A stretch of 44,802 nt of DNA, from positions 1 through 44,802 of the forward strand of contig VBKO01000128.1 of assembly GCA_005888115.1 (NCBI GenBank), in the 5' to 3' direction. The position numbers were made by a program, and so were the translations under genes. Under the pieces are notes generated by a model. The model did not search any database, was not told the DNA's origin, and saw only the letters and a list, made by a program, of their open reading frames with translations. The stretch's first letter is position 1; every line of letters begins with the position of its first letter. The DNA comes from Deltaproteobacteria bacterium. Its GTDB lineage: Bacteria; Myxococcota; Myxococcia; Myxococcales; 40CM-4-68-19. Of the stretch, positions 24,170-33,085 are shown piece after piece.

Positions 24170-26857
24170 ATGCGAGGAGGGGGTCCGCCGTTCGGCTCGA
24201 GCGAGGTGCCGCGCTACGTTTTCCGGCCGCTGCTCGCGGTGGCGCTGGTCGCAGGGCCCGCGCTGGCGGCGCCCTCCCCGGAAAGCCCTGCCTCGCAGCC
24301 TGCGGCGAGCTTCTTTCGCAGCATCCACGCGGCCCGCCGTTCCGGCCCGGTGGCGATCGACGGCCGCCCCGACGAGCTTGCCTGGAACGCCGCGGAGCTG
24401 GGGGAGGGATTCACCCAGTTCGAGCCCGACGAAGGCGCGCCACCCACCGCGCCCACGCGATTCCGCGTCCTCTGGGACGACGACTCCATCTACGTCGCGA
24501 TCGAGTGCGACGACCCGGTTCCGCCCACCGCCACCTTGAGCCGGCGCGATCGCGCCGTGGAAGGCGACTGGGTGTCGTTCGATCTGGACACCACCAACGA
24601 CCGCCGCACGGCGTACCACTTCCAGGTCTTCGCCGGCGGCCAGCAGCTGGACGCGCTGCATTTCAACGACACGGACTTCACCACCGATTGGGACGCCGCG
24701 TGGGAGAGCGCGGTGGCGCGCACGGAATCCGGCTGGTCGGTGGAGGTGCGCATCCCGCTGCGGATCCTGCGGGTGCCGGACGGCGCGACCGAGTTCGGCT
24801 TCAACGTCTACCGCTACCTCGCCCGCCGCAAGGAGCAGGATCAGTGGCGTTACCGCCCGCGCGGCTCCTCCGGAGACGTGAGCCTGCTCGGACAGCTCAC
24901 CGGAGTGCGCGGCATCCACCCGGTGCGCTCCCTCGAGCTGCGGCCCTATCTGGCGTCGCGCAGCACGATGACTCGGCCTGCGCCGGGCCCCGCCTCGGCC
25001 CCGTTCCGCTTCGCGCCTTGCTCCTCGTTTGGCATCGGGCCGAACGGCGTTGCGGCCGGCTGCGCCGGCGTCGACCTCCGCTACTCGCTCGCGAGCGATC
25101 TGTCCCTGGTCGCCACCGTCAACCCGGACTTCGGCCAGGTGGAGGCGGACCAGCGGGTCCTGAACCTTTCCACTTTCGAGACCTTCTTCCCCGAGAAACG
25201 ACCCTTCTTCACCGAGGGGCTCGATCTGTTCCAGTCCCCGCTGCGGATCAGCTTCGGTGGCGCGTACGGAGGCGACGCGTACCAGGTCTTCTACTCGCGC
25301 CGGATCGGCAAACCGCCGCCGGACTGGGACACCGCGAACGGGACCCTGCTCTACCAGCCCAGCGCGCAGCCGGTCGGCGCCGCCACCAAGCTGAGCGGGA
25401 CCATCGGCGCGGCGGCGGTGGGCCTGCTCACCGCGTACGAGCCGCGCATGGAGGCGCAGGCGCTCCGCGACGGCACCGTCGCCGACGTGCGCACCGCCGA
25501 GGCGGCGCAGAGCGAAGTGCTGCGGGTCCGCGTCCCGCTCTCGGAGCGGGCCCTCCTGGGGGTCGTTGCCACCGCGCGCGATCCGCTCTTCGCCAGCTCG
25601 TCTTCCGATCTCTCCCGCCGGCACTCGCACGTCGGTGGGGTGGATTTCACCACCTTCGATGCGCACCGCGACTGGAGCTTCACCGGCCAGGCAGTGGGAT
25701 CGCTCTTGAACGGCGGCGACGCGGCCGTCCAGGACGACGGGACGGTCCTGGGCGACGGTTCGAGCGGCGTGGCGCTGAGCGGAAAGGCGCAGAAGAGCGC
25801 GGGTCCACTGATCGGCTTCGTCAGCAGCGACTGGCTCTCGCCGCAGTTCACGGTGAACGACCTCGGATTCATGAAACGCGCCAACCTGTTTCGCGGATTC
25901 GGCTACTTGCAGCTGCGCGACGTGCACCCGTCTTCCTGGTACCAGCGCGCGCTGGTCGGGGCCTGGCTGCGCGAGGTGCGCGACTCGACGTTCCGGCTCG
26001 CGCTCGCGCAGGAAGTCGGGATGGAGACCTACGTGCAGCTGAACTCGCAGTGGGACCTGGGCTTGTACGGCTACGTCGCGACGCCGACGGTGGACGACCG
26101 GGAGCTGCGCGACGGGACGCCCATCGAGCGGCAGGCCCTGCATGGCGGCGGAGCGAGCTTCAACAGCGACTCGCGCAAGCCGGTGCAGGTCGGGGCCTAC
26201 ACCGATTACAGCCGGGGGATTCCGCGCTTCGAGCGCAACTACGACTTCGGCGCGTACGTCACGCTGCGCCCCATGCCACGCCTGGAGACCACTCTCTCGC
26301 TCGACTTCGCGCGCGCCGACGGCGCCATCCGGCGGACCCGGATTGCAGCCGCGCCCTCCGGCGCCGATCCCGCGATGGGCGAGCTCGACCGCGCGACCGC
26401 CACGCAGCGCGATCGCTTCTACCTTCTCGCCCCGCAGTCGTCGCGCTCGGTGAGCAGCATCGTCCGCGCCACCTACGCGTTCTCGCCGCACCTCACCCTC
26501 CAACTCTACACGCAGCTGTTCGGCGCCGGCGTGGCGTACGGCAATCCGCTTCGCGCCGACGTTCCCGCGGGAAGATCGACGGTGCGCTTCTCGCAGCTCA
26601 GGCCGGCGGTGGGCGACGAGCCGGAACCGGACAACCTCGACGACCGGCAGGCCGGCCTGAACGTGAACGTGATCCTCCGGTGGGAATGGCGGCTGGGATC
26701 GACGCTCTACCTCGTCTACGCCCACCAGAGCTCGGCCGACTTCGTTCCGCGGCCCGGCGGGCTGGACCTGGCCGGCGAGCTCGGCGCGGTGGCGAGCAGC
26801 GCAGCGACGCACGGCCACACCTTCCTAGTCAAGATCGACTTCTTCAAGGCGCTCTGA
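24170..26857 (+). CDS. Outer-membrane protein with CBM9-like and DUF5916 barrel domains
   Basis: The product is about 895 residues from ATG 24170. A GTG at 24209 would instead start directly at the signal peptide (RPLLAVALVAGPALAAP) and is nearly as likely. After the signal comes a carbohydrate-binding family 9-like sandwich at about 55-250 (IDGRPDELAWNAAELGEGF, WDDDSIYVAIECDD). A DUF5916 beta-barrel region with many short amphipathic strands follows (VNPDFGQVEADQRVLNLS, FFPEKRPFFTEG). Such proteins are exported and thought to sit in the outer membrane; the substrate is unknown. The C-terminal end HTFLVKIDFFKAL is barrel-like. Confidence 0.82.
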   Translation: MRGGGPPFGSSEVPRYVFRPLLAVALVAGPALAAPSPESPASQPAASFFRSIHAARRSGPVAIDGRPDELAWNAAELGEGFTQFEPDEGAPPTAPTRFRVLWDDDSIYVAIECDDPVPPTATLSRRDRAVEGDWVSFDLDTTNDRRTAYHFQVFAGGQQLDALHFNDTDFTTDWDAAWESAVARTESGWSVEVRIPLRILRVPDGATEFGFNVYRYLARRKEQDQWRYRPRGSSGDVSLLGQLTGVRGIHPVRSLELRPYLASRSTMTRPAPGPASAPFRFAPCSSFGIGPNGVAAGCAGVDLRYSLASDLSLVATVNPDFGQVEADQRVLNLSTFETFFPEKRPFFTEGLDLFQSPLRISFGGAYGGDAYQVFYSRRIGKPPPDWDTANGTLLYQPSAQPVGAATKLSGTIGAAAVGLLTAYEPRMEAQALRDGTVADVRTAEAAQSEVLRVRVPLSERALLGVVATARDPLFASSSSDLSRRHSHVGGVDFTTFDAHRDWSFTGQAVGSLLNGGDAAVQDDGTVLGDGSSGVALSGKAQKSAGPLIGFVSSDWLSPQFTVNDLGFMKRANLFRGFGYLQLRDVHPSSWYQRALVGAWLREVRDSTFRLALAQEVGMETYVQLNSQWDLGLYGYVATPTVDDRELRDGTPIERQALHGGGASFNSDSRKPVQVGAYTDYSRGIPRFERNYDFGAYVTLRPMPRLETTLSLDFARADGAIRRTRIAAAPSGADPAMGELDRATATQRDRFYLLAPQSSRSVSSIVRATYAFSPHLTLQLYTQLFGAGVAYGNPLRADVPAGRSTVRFSQLRPAVGDEPEPDNLDDRQAGLNVNVILRWEWRLGSTLYLVYAHQSSADFVPRPGGLDLAGELGAVASSAATHGHTFLVKIDFFKAL

Positions 26858-26881
26858 GCGGCCTTTGGTAGTCTGTGGCGG

Positions 26882-28585
26882 ATGATCCAGGCGGTGAAGG
26901 ACCTGCAGCGGCTGCGCGAGATCAGCGCGGTCGTGGTGCGGCACGGTTTCGGCGAGCTGCTCGACCGCAGCCGCCTGTGGGACGTGCTCGGCCGTCGCGA
27001 GCCGGGCGAGCGGCCCTCGCGGGCCGACATGCGCGCCACCAGCGCGCGGCGGTTCCGGGAGACGCTCGCCGAGCTGGGCCCCACCTTCATCAAGATGGGC
27101 CAGATCCTCTCCTCGCGACCCGACCTCCTGCCGCCGGATTTCATCGCCGAGCTCTCCGAGCTGCAGGACAGCGCGCCGCCGATGTCACTGGAAACGGTGC
27201 TTCGCCTGATCGAGCAGGGGCTCGGGCGGCCCTCCGCCGAGCTGTTCGCGCACATCGATCCGGAGCCGCTCGCGTCCGCCTCGATCGCGCAGGTGCATCG
27301 CGCCCGGGTCAGCGACGGCGAGAGCGTGGTGGTCAAGGTGCAGCGACCGGGGATCGAAGAGCAGATCCGGTCGGACACCGACCTGCTCTTCTACCTGGCG
27401 CGCTTTCTCGAAGGGGTGATCGAAGAGACCGGCATCTACACTCCGACGGGAATCGTCAGCGAGTTCCGCCAGGCGATGCTGGTCGAGCTCGACTTCGAGA
27501 ACGAGGCCCGCAACATCGAGGAGTTCGCGAAGACGCACTCCGGGCGCGAGCTGGTAGTCATCCCCCGCGTAGTGCGCACGCATTCGTCGCGCACCGTGCT
27601 CACCCTTGAAGAATTGGTGGGGACGAAGCTCAAGACGGTGCTGGAGGACCCCCGCGCGGAGGGCATCGACCGCAAGGCGCTCGCGCGCAACATCCTGGAT
27701 GCCTCCTTCCAGCAGCTGTTCGCCGACGGCCTGTTCCACGGCGACCCCCACCCCGGCAACGTGATCGTCCTGCCGGGCAACCGGCTGGGGCTCATCGACT
27801 TCGGCCTGGTGGGCCGCCTCTCGAAAGCCATGCAGGAGTCGATCATCCTGCTGGTGCTGGCGATCAGCCTGCGCGACCCCGACACGGTGGCGCGGCTGGT
27901 CTACAAGGTGGGCGTCCCGGACGAGCGCATCAACCTCCACCAGTTCCGCGCCGACATCCACGACATCCTCGATCGGTATCTGGGCCTCAAGCTGTCGGAG
28001 GTCAGCTCGACCACCCTGCTCAACGAGCTGACCGATCTGGCGCTCAAGTACCGCATCAAGATCCCCAAGGAGTACGCCGTGCTCTCCAAGGCGTCGGCGA
28101 CCACCGAAGGGATCCTGCGGCAGCTCGACCCGGACCTCGACGTGGTCACCGTCGCCCTGCCTTACGCCAAGCGGCTCCTCTGGGAGCGATACAACCCGAG
28201 CTCGATGAGCGGCGGCGCCATGCGCATGCTGCTTCAGCTGCAGGGGTTCCTGCAGGACACGCCGCAGCAGCTCTCGCAGATCCTGATGGACCTCGAGGGC
28301 GGCAAGTTCCACGTCACGGTCCGCAACGAGGAGATGGCGAAGTTGAACCTCAACGTGAAAGCGCTGGGGATCCTCGTCTTCATGGGCTCCCTCGCCTCGG
28401 GGCTCATCGCCGGCGCCTTCTCGCTGGTCGGCCGCGCCTCGGATCCGGTCACCGGCACCACGCGTTGGCCGGTGCCCGCGCTGGCCGGGCTCGCCCTCGC
28501 CGCCATGCTGTTCGGTGCCGCGGTCACCTGGACGCTGCTCAGCGGGCGCCTGAAGAAGCTCTCCGTCCGGCGCTTCCTCAAGTAG
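26882..28585 (+). CDS. AarF/UbiB-family (ABC1) atypical kinase
   Basis: The protein has 567 residues. The family's KxGQ motif is in LGPTFIKMGQILSSRPDLLP, the Ala-rich nucleotide loop in ASASIAQVHRA, the lysine in VVVKVQRPG, the catalytic HGDPHPGN and the metal-binding LIDFGLVGRL. Two C-terminal membrane helices (about 500-520 and 530-550) are as in UbiB. Members support ubiquinone or lipid metabolism with ATPase activity; in a Myxococcota-like cell the quinone may be menaquinone, so I avoid the gene name. It starts 24 bases after the barrel gene. Confidence 0.9.
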   Translation: MIQAVKDLQRLREISAVVVRHGFGELLDRSRLWDVLGRREPGERPSRADMRATSARRFRETLAELGPTFIKMGQILSSRPDLLPPDFIAELSELQDSAPPMSLETVLRLIEQGLGRPSAELFAHIDPEPLASASIAQVHRARVSDGESVVVKVQRPGIEEQIRSDTDLLFYLARFLEGVIEETGIYTPTGIVSEFRQAMLVELDFENEARNIEEFAKTHSGRELVVIPRVVRTHSSRTVLTLEELVGTKLKTVLEDPRAEGIDRKALARNILDASFQQLFADGLFHGDPHPGNVIVLPGNRLGLIDFGLVGRLSKAMQESIILLVLAISLRDPDTVARLVYKVGVPDERINLHQFRADIHDILDRYLGLKLSEVSSTTLLNELTDLALKYRIKIPKEYAVLSKASATTEGILRQLDPDLDVVTVALPYAKRLLWERYNPSSMSGGAMRMLLQLQGFLQDTPQQLSQILMDLEGGKFHVTVRNEEMAKLNLNVKALGILVFMGSLASGLIAGAFSLVGRASDPVTGTTRWPVPALAGLALAAMLFGAAVTWTLLSGRLKKLSVRRFLK

Positions 28586-28615
28586 CCGGCGCGCGTGCCG
28601 GGCGGCGCCGCGCGC

Positions 28616-29623
28616 TCATCTCTTCTCGTCGTCCGGCGGCGGAGCGGGAAGCGCGTCGATCACCGGCAGCGCCTCGATCACCTCCGGCCGCTGCAATACG
28701 GCCGGCGCGGGAGGAACCGGCGGCGGCTCGGGAGGAAGATCGATGAGGCCCTCCGCGTCGGCGGCGATCGCCGCCAGCGCCCCTTGCCGCGCCACCTCGA
28801 GCCAGGCGAATACGGCGCCGAAGGCGAGACCTGCCGCGAGCCGCGGCGGGAGCCCGACGAGCAGGAAGGCGGGATCGAGGCCGGTCCAGAGGATGCCGGT
28901 GACGAGCCCCGCGACGGTGGCGACCACGCCCTCGAGCAGCAGGAAGGCGAGCTGGACCGCGACGCACGCGGCGACCCGGCGGCCGAGCACGTCGGAAGCC
29001 CGCGCGAACGCCGCCAGCGCGCCGTCGCCGAACGCGGCGGCGCGCACGAGCATCAGCCGCGAAAGAGCGTCGAGCAGGACCGCGCCGGCGATCCCCACGC
29101 ATGCGGCGAGCGCAAGCAGCGCGAACGCGCCCGCCGTCGGCCTCGCCACGATCGCCACGGCGGCCCACAGGACGCCGGCCGCGAGGGACAGCTCGAACGC
29201 GAGCAGCAGCGCGGCCGCGAGAGCGCCGGCGGCGGCGACCCGCGCGAATCCCCGCGCCGCGAGCGGCCAGAAGTGCCCCGGCGGGGGCCTGCGCTGCAGC
29301 TCGGCGTCCGCCGCGAGCACGGGCAGCGCGCCGGCCCAGAACGCCATGCCCATCGTCCAGGAGATCGCCGCCGCCGCGAGCGCGCCGCCGGCGAGGGCCC
29401 AGCGCATCTTCCCGAGCGCGACGGCAGCGGCGGCGAGCCCGAGCAGCGGCTCGAGCCGCCCCGCCACCGCCGCGATCAGGATCAGCGCGGAGAGCCAGGG
29501 AAGCATGGAGAGCAGGCTTCCCACCGCGTCGAGCAGCGTTTTCCCGAAGGAAAGCTCCGGGTTTCGCGACGCCGCCCGGAGCCCGAGGCGGACGGCCTGG
29601 TTGGCGCGCAGCACGGCGCGCAC
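28616..29623 (-). CDS. Multi-pass membrane protein of unknown function
   Basis: I do not recognise a family. From a GTG at 29623 the product has 335 residues beginning MRAVLRANQAVRLGLRAASR. Seven or more hydrophobic Ala/Leu-rich stretches follow (LPWLSALILIAAVAG, AGALAAALLLAFELSLAAG, LLALAACVGIAGAVLL, FLLLEGVVATVAGLVTGIL). The C-terminal ~45 residues are Pro/Glu-rich (PPEPPPVPPAPAVL). The listed start (29992) runs back through the opposite gene. An ATG at 29683 would add 20 residues of uncharacteristic sequence lying in the divergent promoter. Its stop is 30 bases from the convergent UbiB-like gene. Confidence 0.65.
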   Translation of the reverse strand: MRAVLRANQAVRLGLRAASRNPELSFGKTLLDAVGSLLSMLPWLSALILIAAVAGRLEPLLGLAAAAVALGKMRWALAGGALAAAAISWTMGMAFWAGALPVLAADAELQRRPPPGHFWPLAARGFARVAAAGALAAALLLAFELSLAAGVLWAAVAIVARPTAGAFALLALAACVGIAGAVLLDALSRLMLVRAAAFGDGALAAFARASDVLGRRVAACVAVQLAFLLLEGVVATVAGLVTGILWTGLDPAFLLVGLPPRLAAGLAFGAVFAWLEVARQGALAAIAADAEGLIDLPPEPPPVPPAPAVLQRPEVIEALPVIDALPAPPPDDEKR

Positions 29624-29668
29624 GTCTACCCCATCGCACCTCTCGCCGGAAGGTGGGCGCAAGGTTCC

Positions 29669-29698
29669 TTGAGGGTCACACATATAAAGTTCTACACT
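29669..29698 (+). promoter_or_regulatory. Sigma-70-type promoter for the response regulator/kinase genes
   Basis: TTGAGG (29669-29674) and TACACT (29693-29698) are separated by 18 bases within the only AT-rich stretch of the region (ATATAAAGTTCTACACTCA). The predicted start point is about 30 bases before the response regulator ATG. The match is to the general consensus only. Confidence 0.5.
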
Positions 29699-29735
29699 CA
29701 GTGAAGAAAGGAGTAGGTTGCGCCTGGAGCCGCAG

Positions 29736-30458
29736 ATGGCAGAAGCCGCTGACATCCCCTCGTCCGTCCTGGTGGTGGACGACGAGCCGGTCGTGCTGCA
29801 GCTCTTCTCGCGGTTGTTGAGCGAGAAGGGCCTGCGCACGCGCACGGCTTCCAGCGCCGAGGAGGCGCTGAAGCTCCTCGAAGAGGGCGGCATCGCCTGC
29901 GTGCTGGCCGACAAGAACATGCCGGGGATGGACGGCATCGAGATGCTCCGCCGCATGCGAGAGGCGCAGCCCCATTGCGCGTTCATCGTCATGACCGGCT
30001 ACGCTTCCACCGAGTCGGCCATCGAGGCGCTGCGCCTGGGCGCGGTCGACTACCTGCAGAAGCCGTTCGAGGACCTGGACGTGGTGGCACAGCGGATCGA
30101 GGACGCCATCCAGCAGGTGCGCAGCGATATCGACCGCTCCGCGGTCATGGCGCGGCTGGGCGTCTTCCAGGACGGCGAGCCACCCGCGACCGAGGACGAG
30201 TCGGACCCCGGCGCGCCCATCCAGATGCTGGAAGCGCGGGTCCGGCAGGCCACCGAGGACCTGCGCGCGCGTTGCCTGCAGCTCTTGTCGCGGCTGGTCG
30301 CGAGCAAGGGCGCGGGACGCGAAGTGCTGCTCTCCGGGGAGCGCATCCTGGACGAGGTGCGGCGCGCGCGCGAGGCGAAACCGGGCGAGGACATGGCGCG
30401 GATCGAGCGCCTGCTGGAGGAGCACCTGGCGCTCGCGCGCCACGCGCAGAGCCGGTAG
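29736..30458 (+). CDS. Response regulator, receiver plus helical C-terminal region
   Basis: The product has 240 residues from ATG 29736, which has GGAG 7 bases upstream; a TTG at 29718 with GGAG 4 bases before it adds six residues. The receiver domain fills about 1-125: [10 protein letters not shown], phospho-acceptor D59 in LADKNMPGMDG, VMTGYAS, and LQKPFEDLD. The rest is helical and charged without a DNA-binding or enzyme domain (MLEARVRQATEDLRARCLQLL, IERLLEEHLALARH), probably a coiled coil for partner contact. It opens the signalling/envelope gene run and probably receives phosphate from one of its kinases. Confidence 0.88.
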   Translation: MAEAADIPSSVLVVDDEPVVLQLFSRLLSEKGLRTRTASSAEEALKLLEEGGIACVLADKNMPGMDGIEMLRRMREAQPHCAFIVMTGYASTESAIEALRLGAVDYLQKPFEDLDVVAQRIEDAIQQVRSDIDRSAVMARLGVFQDGEPPATEDESDPGAPIQMLEARVRQATEDLRARCLQLLSRLVASKGAGREVLLSGERILDEVRRAREAKPGEDMARIERLLEEHLALARHAQSR

Positions 30459-30500
30459 CACCAGGGCGCACACGGACGCACGTTCCCCTCCACCGGGAAA

Positions 30501-30530
30501 TTGATGGCCGAGCGAACCGTGCCCTACAGT
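30501..30530 (+). promoter_or_regulatory. Sigma-70-like promoter before the HAMP sensor kinase
   Basis: TTGATG (30501-30506), 18 bases, then TACAGT (30525-30530) lie in the 122-base gap after the response regulator. The start point would be about 45 bases before the kinase ATG. It could give the six-gene run its own transcript. Confidence 0.42.
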
Positions 30531-30580
30531 CGATGAGCAGACGGGTGCACCGTCGGCGCGCTTTTCGGAGACCGCCCACG

Positions 30581-32392
30581 ATGTCGTTTCGCGCCCGGCT
30601 CTTCGCCTTCCTTGCCCTGACCGGCGTGCTGCCGGTGGCGCTCTTGGGATGGCTGTCGTTCTCGCTCCACCGCGCCGAGGTGGAGCGCACCGTGAGCCGC
30701 GCCCAGGTCGCGGTCGCGGCCGAGGCGGCGCGCAACGTGGAGCGCACGGTGGCCAGCGCGGTCGACGGGCTGCGCCTCTCGGTCGGCGCGCTCCCGCTCG
30801 CCCAGCTTTCCGACGCCGAGCTGGCCTCCGTGCTGCGCATCCCGTACCGGCAGCTGCCGGCGGTCGGGGCGGTGGCGCTCCTCGGCAACGACGGCAAGCT
30901 GCTCGCGCCCGCCGTGTACGAACCCGACGCGCAGAAGCCCGACGCGTTCTCCGACGCCGACCTGCAGGCGCTGCTCCGGCACGCTCCCCTGGCGCTCGCG
31001 GAGCAGGCCGGCACCGCCCTGGGGCTGCCGTACCGCGGATCGACCGGGACCACGCGGTTGCCCGTCGCGTTGCGCCTCGACCGTGTGCGCTTCCTGGCCG
31101 CGGAGATGTCGCTCAAGGAGATCGCGTCGCGCCTTTCGCAGCTGCCGGGGACGGCGTTCCTCGCCGGCCAGGGCGGCGTCGCGCTCGCCGGCCTTTCCGA
31201 GCTATCGCCCGACGAGAGCCAGCTCACGGGCGCGGTGGTGGCCTCTCGCGCACCGCTGGCGCGGCTCGTCCGGCGTGCCGACCAGTCGGAATGGCTGGCG
31301 GCCGCGGCGCCGGTGGGAGGGATGGGCTGGGCAGTCGGCGTCGCTCAGCCGGCCAGCGCGGCCTTCAGCGGCGCGGTGCGCGTGCGCGACTACACGATTT
31401 TCTGGGCGGCGGTCGCCCTCTTGCTCACGGCGCTCCTCGGCGCGCTGCTGGCGCGAGGCCTCTCGCAACCGGTGCGCGAGCTCTCTCAAGGCGTGAGCGC
31501 TCTCGCCGAGGGCCGGTACGACCAGACGGTCCAGGTCGATACCCGCGACGAGCTCGGCCAGCTCGCCGAGGGCTTCAACCAGATGGCCCGCGAGATCCGC
31601 CGGCGCGACGAGGAGATCCGCGCCTGGAACGCCGAGCTGCAGCAGCGCGTCGAGCACCGCACCGCCGAGCTGAAGATGGCCCAGGACCAGATCCTGCGCA
31701 CGCGCCGGCTGGCGGCGATCGGCTCGCTCGGGGCGGGGATCGCCCACGAGCTGAACAACCCGCTCACCGCGGTGGCGGGGCTGATCTCGCTCGCCCGCAA
31801 GCAACTGGGCGAGTCATCCCCGCACTCGGACACGCTGAAGCAAGCCCTGGAGCAGGCGCGCCGGGTGAGCAAGATCGTCGGCGACCTGCGCCAGTTCGCC
31901 GAGCAGGAGAGGACCCACGGCGGCCGGCGCTTCCCGCTCTCGCAACCCGTGCAGAGCGCGCTCGAGCTCTACGCCGAGGAGCTGCGTGAGAAGCGAATCG
32001 ACGTGCGGCAGGAGCTCAAGGACGGCTTGCGCGAGGCGCAGGGCGATCCGGTCCAGATCCAGCAGGTCGTCGCGCACCTGGTGCAGAACGCGATCGCGGC
32101 GATGCCCGAGGGCGGCGAGCTGCGCATCGGGCTCAGCGACGTGGCGGGTGACGCGCTCAAGCTCACGGTCAGCGACTCGGGCAAGGGCATCCCCACCGAG
32201 ATGCGCGAGCGCATCTTCGATCCGTTCTTCACCACCAAGGACGGCTCCGCCGGTGTGGGCCTGGGGCTCTCGATCTCGCACAGCATCGTCGAGGCGCACC
32301 ACGGCAAGCTGCTCGTCGACAGCGCGCCGGGCCGGGGCGCGACCTTCACCGTCCTTCTTCCCGCCGCCGCGCCGGCGGCCCATCTGGTGTGA
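30581..32392 (+). CDS. Transmembrane sensor histidine kinase with HAMP domain
   Basis: The true start is ATG 30581 (MSFRARLF); the listed ORF begins upstream in the wrong place. The protein has 603 residues. TM1 lies at about 8-26, a ~240-residue periplasmic sensor domain follows, and TM2 is at about 270-290 (DYTIFWAAVALLLTALLGALLA). HAMP follows (SQPVRELSQGVSALAEGRYD), then a coiled coil and HisKA with the phospho-His in GIAHELNNPLTAV. The ATP-binding domain has the N box VAHLVQNAIAAMPEGG, VSDSGKGIP, and GVGLGLSIS. It is an NtrB-like NN kinase. Its last codons overlap the next kinase gene (GTGTGA). Confidence 0.92.
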   Translation: MSFRARLFAFLALTGVLPVALLGWLSFSLHRAEVERTVSRAQVAVAAEAARNVERTVASAVDGLRLSVGALPLAQLSDAELASVLRIPYRQLPAVGAVALLGNDGKLLAPAVYEPDAQKPDAFSDADLQALLRHAPLALAEQAGTALGLPYRGSTGTTRLPVALRLDRVRFLAAEMSLKEIASRLSQLPGTAFLAGQGGVALAGLSELSPDESQLTGAVVASRAPLARLVRRADQSEWLAAAAPVGGMGWAVGVAQPASAAFSGAVRVRDYTIFWAAVALLLTALLGALLARGLSQPVRELSQGVSALAEGRYDQTVQVDTRDELGQLAEGFNQMAREIRRRDEEIRAWNAELQQRVEHRTAELKMAQDQILRTRRLAAIGSLGAGIAHELNNPLTAVAGLISLARKQLGESSPHSDTLKQALEQARRVSKIVGDLRQFAEQERTHGGRRFPLSQPVQSALELYAEELREKRIDVRQELKDGLREAQGDPVQIQQVVAHLVQNAIAAMPEGGELRIGLSDVAGDALKLTVSDSGKGIPTEMRERIFDPFFTTKDGSAGVGLGLSISHSIVEAHHGKLLVDSAPGRGATFTVLLPAAAPAAHLV

Positions 32393-33084
32393 CCGCCGTG
32401 GATGCCGACGAGCTGCACAAGCAAGCGGAGCTTCTCGGCCCGGGGCTCATCCACGAGATGCGCCACCCGCTGATGGGCATCAAGGGCGGGCTGGAGCTGC
32501 TCGCGCGCAAGACCGGGGTGGGCCACTTGGACGAGTTCCGCCTGGTGACGCAGCAGGTGGCGCGCCTGGAGGAGCTGTTCCGCAGCTGGCAGGACGTCTT
32601 CACTCCGCAGCGGCTGCCGCCAGCCCCGTTCGCGGTCGAGCCCGTCGTGCAGCGCTCGGTGGACCTCCTCTCGTACCGGCTCCGCAAGCTGGGCGCGCGC
32701 TTCGTCTTCCAGCCAGCGGGACCGACCTACGGTCACGGCACGACGCACGCGGTCCTGCACGCGGTGACCAACTTGCTCGTCAACGCCGCGGACGCGGTCG
32801 AGGACCGCGGCCGGGTCCAGGTCCGGATCCTGGGAGGCGAAGCCGGCCCGGAAGTGCGCGTCTCCGACGATGGAGCCGGCATCGCTCCCGAAGACCTGCC
32901 GCGCCTGTTCTCGCCGCGCTTCACCACCAAGGCGGAGGGGCGCGGATCGGGCCTGGGCCTGCACGTCGCGCGCACGGTGATGGAGCGCATCGGCGGCGAC
33001 GTCCAGCTGGTGCCTGCCGGCGACGCCCACCGCCTCCCCTGGGCGCGCACCGAGTTCTCGGTGCGCATAGCGAGGGCCCCTTAG
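32389..33084 (+). CDS. Soluble histidine kinase
   Basis: The protein has 231 residues with no membrane segment. The H-box is LIHEMRHPLMGIKGGLELL near residue 20, so there is room for only a minimal HisKA. The ATP domain has the N box VLHAVTNLLVNAADAVED, DDGAGIAPEDLPRLFSPRFTT and GSGLGLHVARTVME. It therefore depends on an external input partner. It starts in the end of the HAMP kinase gene (GTG within GTGTGA) and ends one base before the FecR gene. Two kinases encoded back-to-back and coupled suggests a heteromeric or serial pair. Confidence 0.87.
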   Translation: MTAVDADELHKQAELLGPGLIHEMRHPLMGIKGGLELLARKTGVGHLDEFRLVTQQVARLEELFRSWQDVFTPQRLPPAPFAVEPVVQRSVDLLSYRLRKLGARFVFQPAGPTYGHGTTHAVLHAVTNLLVNAADAVEDRGRVQVRILGGEAGPEVRVSDDGAGIAPEDLPRLFSPRFTTKAEGRGSGLGLHVARTVMERIGGDVQLVPAGDAHRLPWARTEFSVRIARAP

Positions 33085-33085
33085 C

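Noticed and set aside
23948-26818. 956-residue minus-strand ORF
   Set aside because: Opposite the DUF5916 protein and the start of mutS, both recognisable; a mirror shadow.
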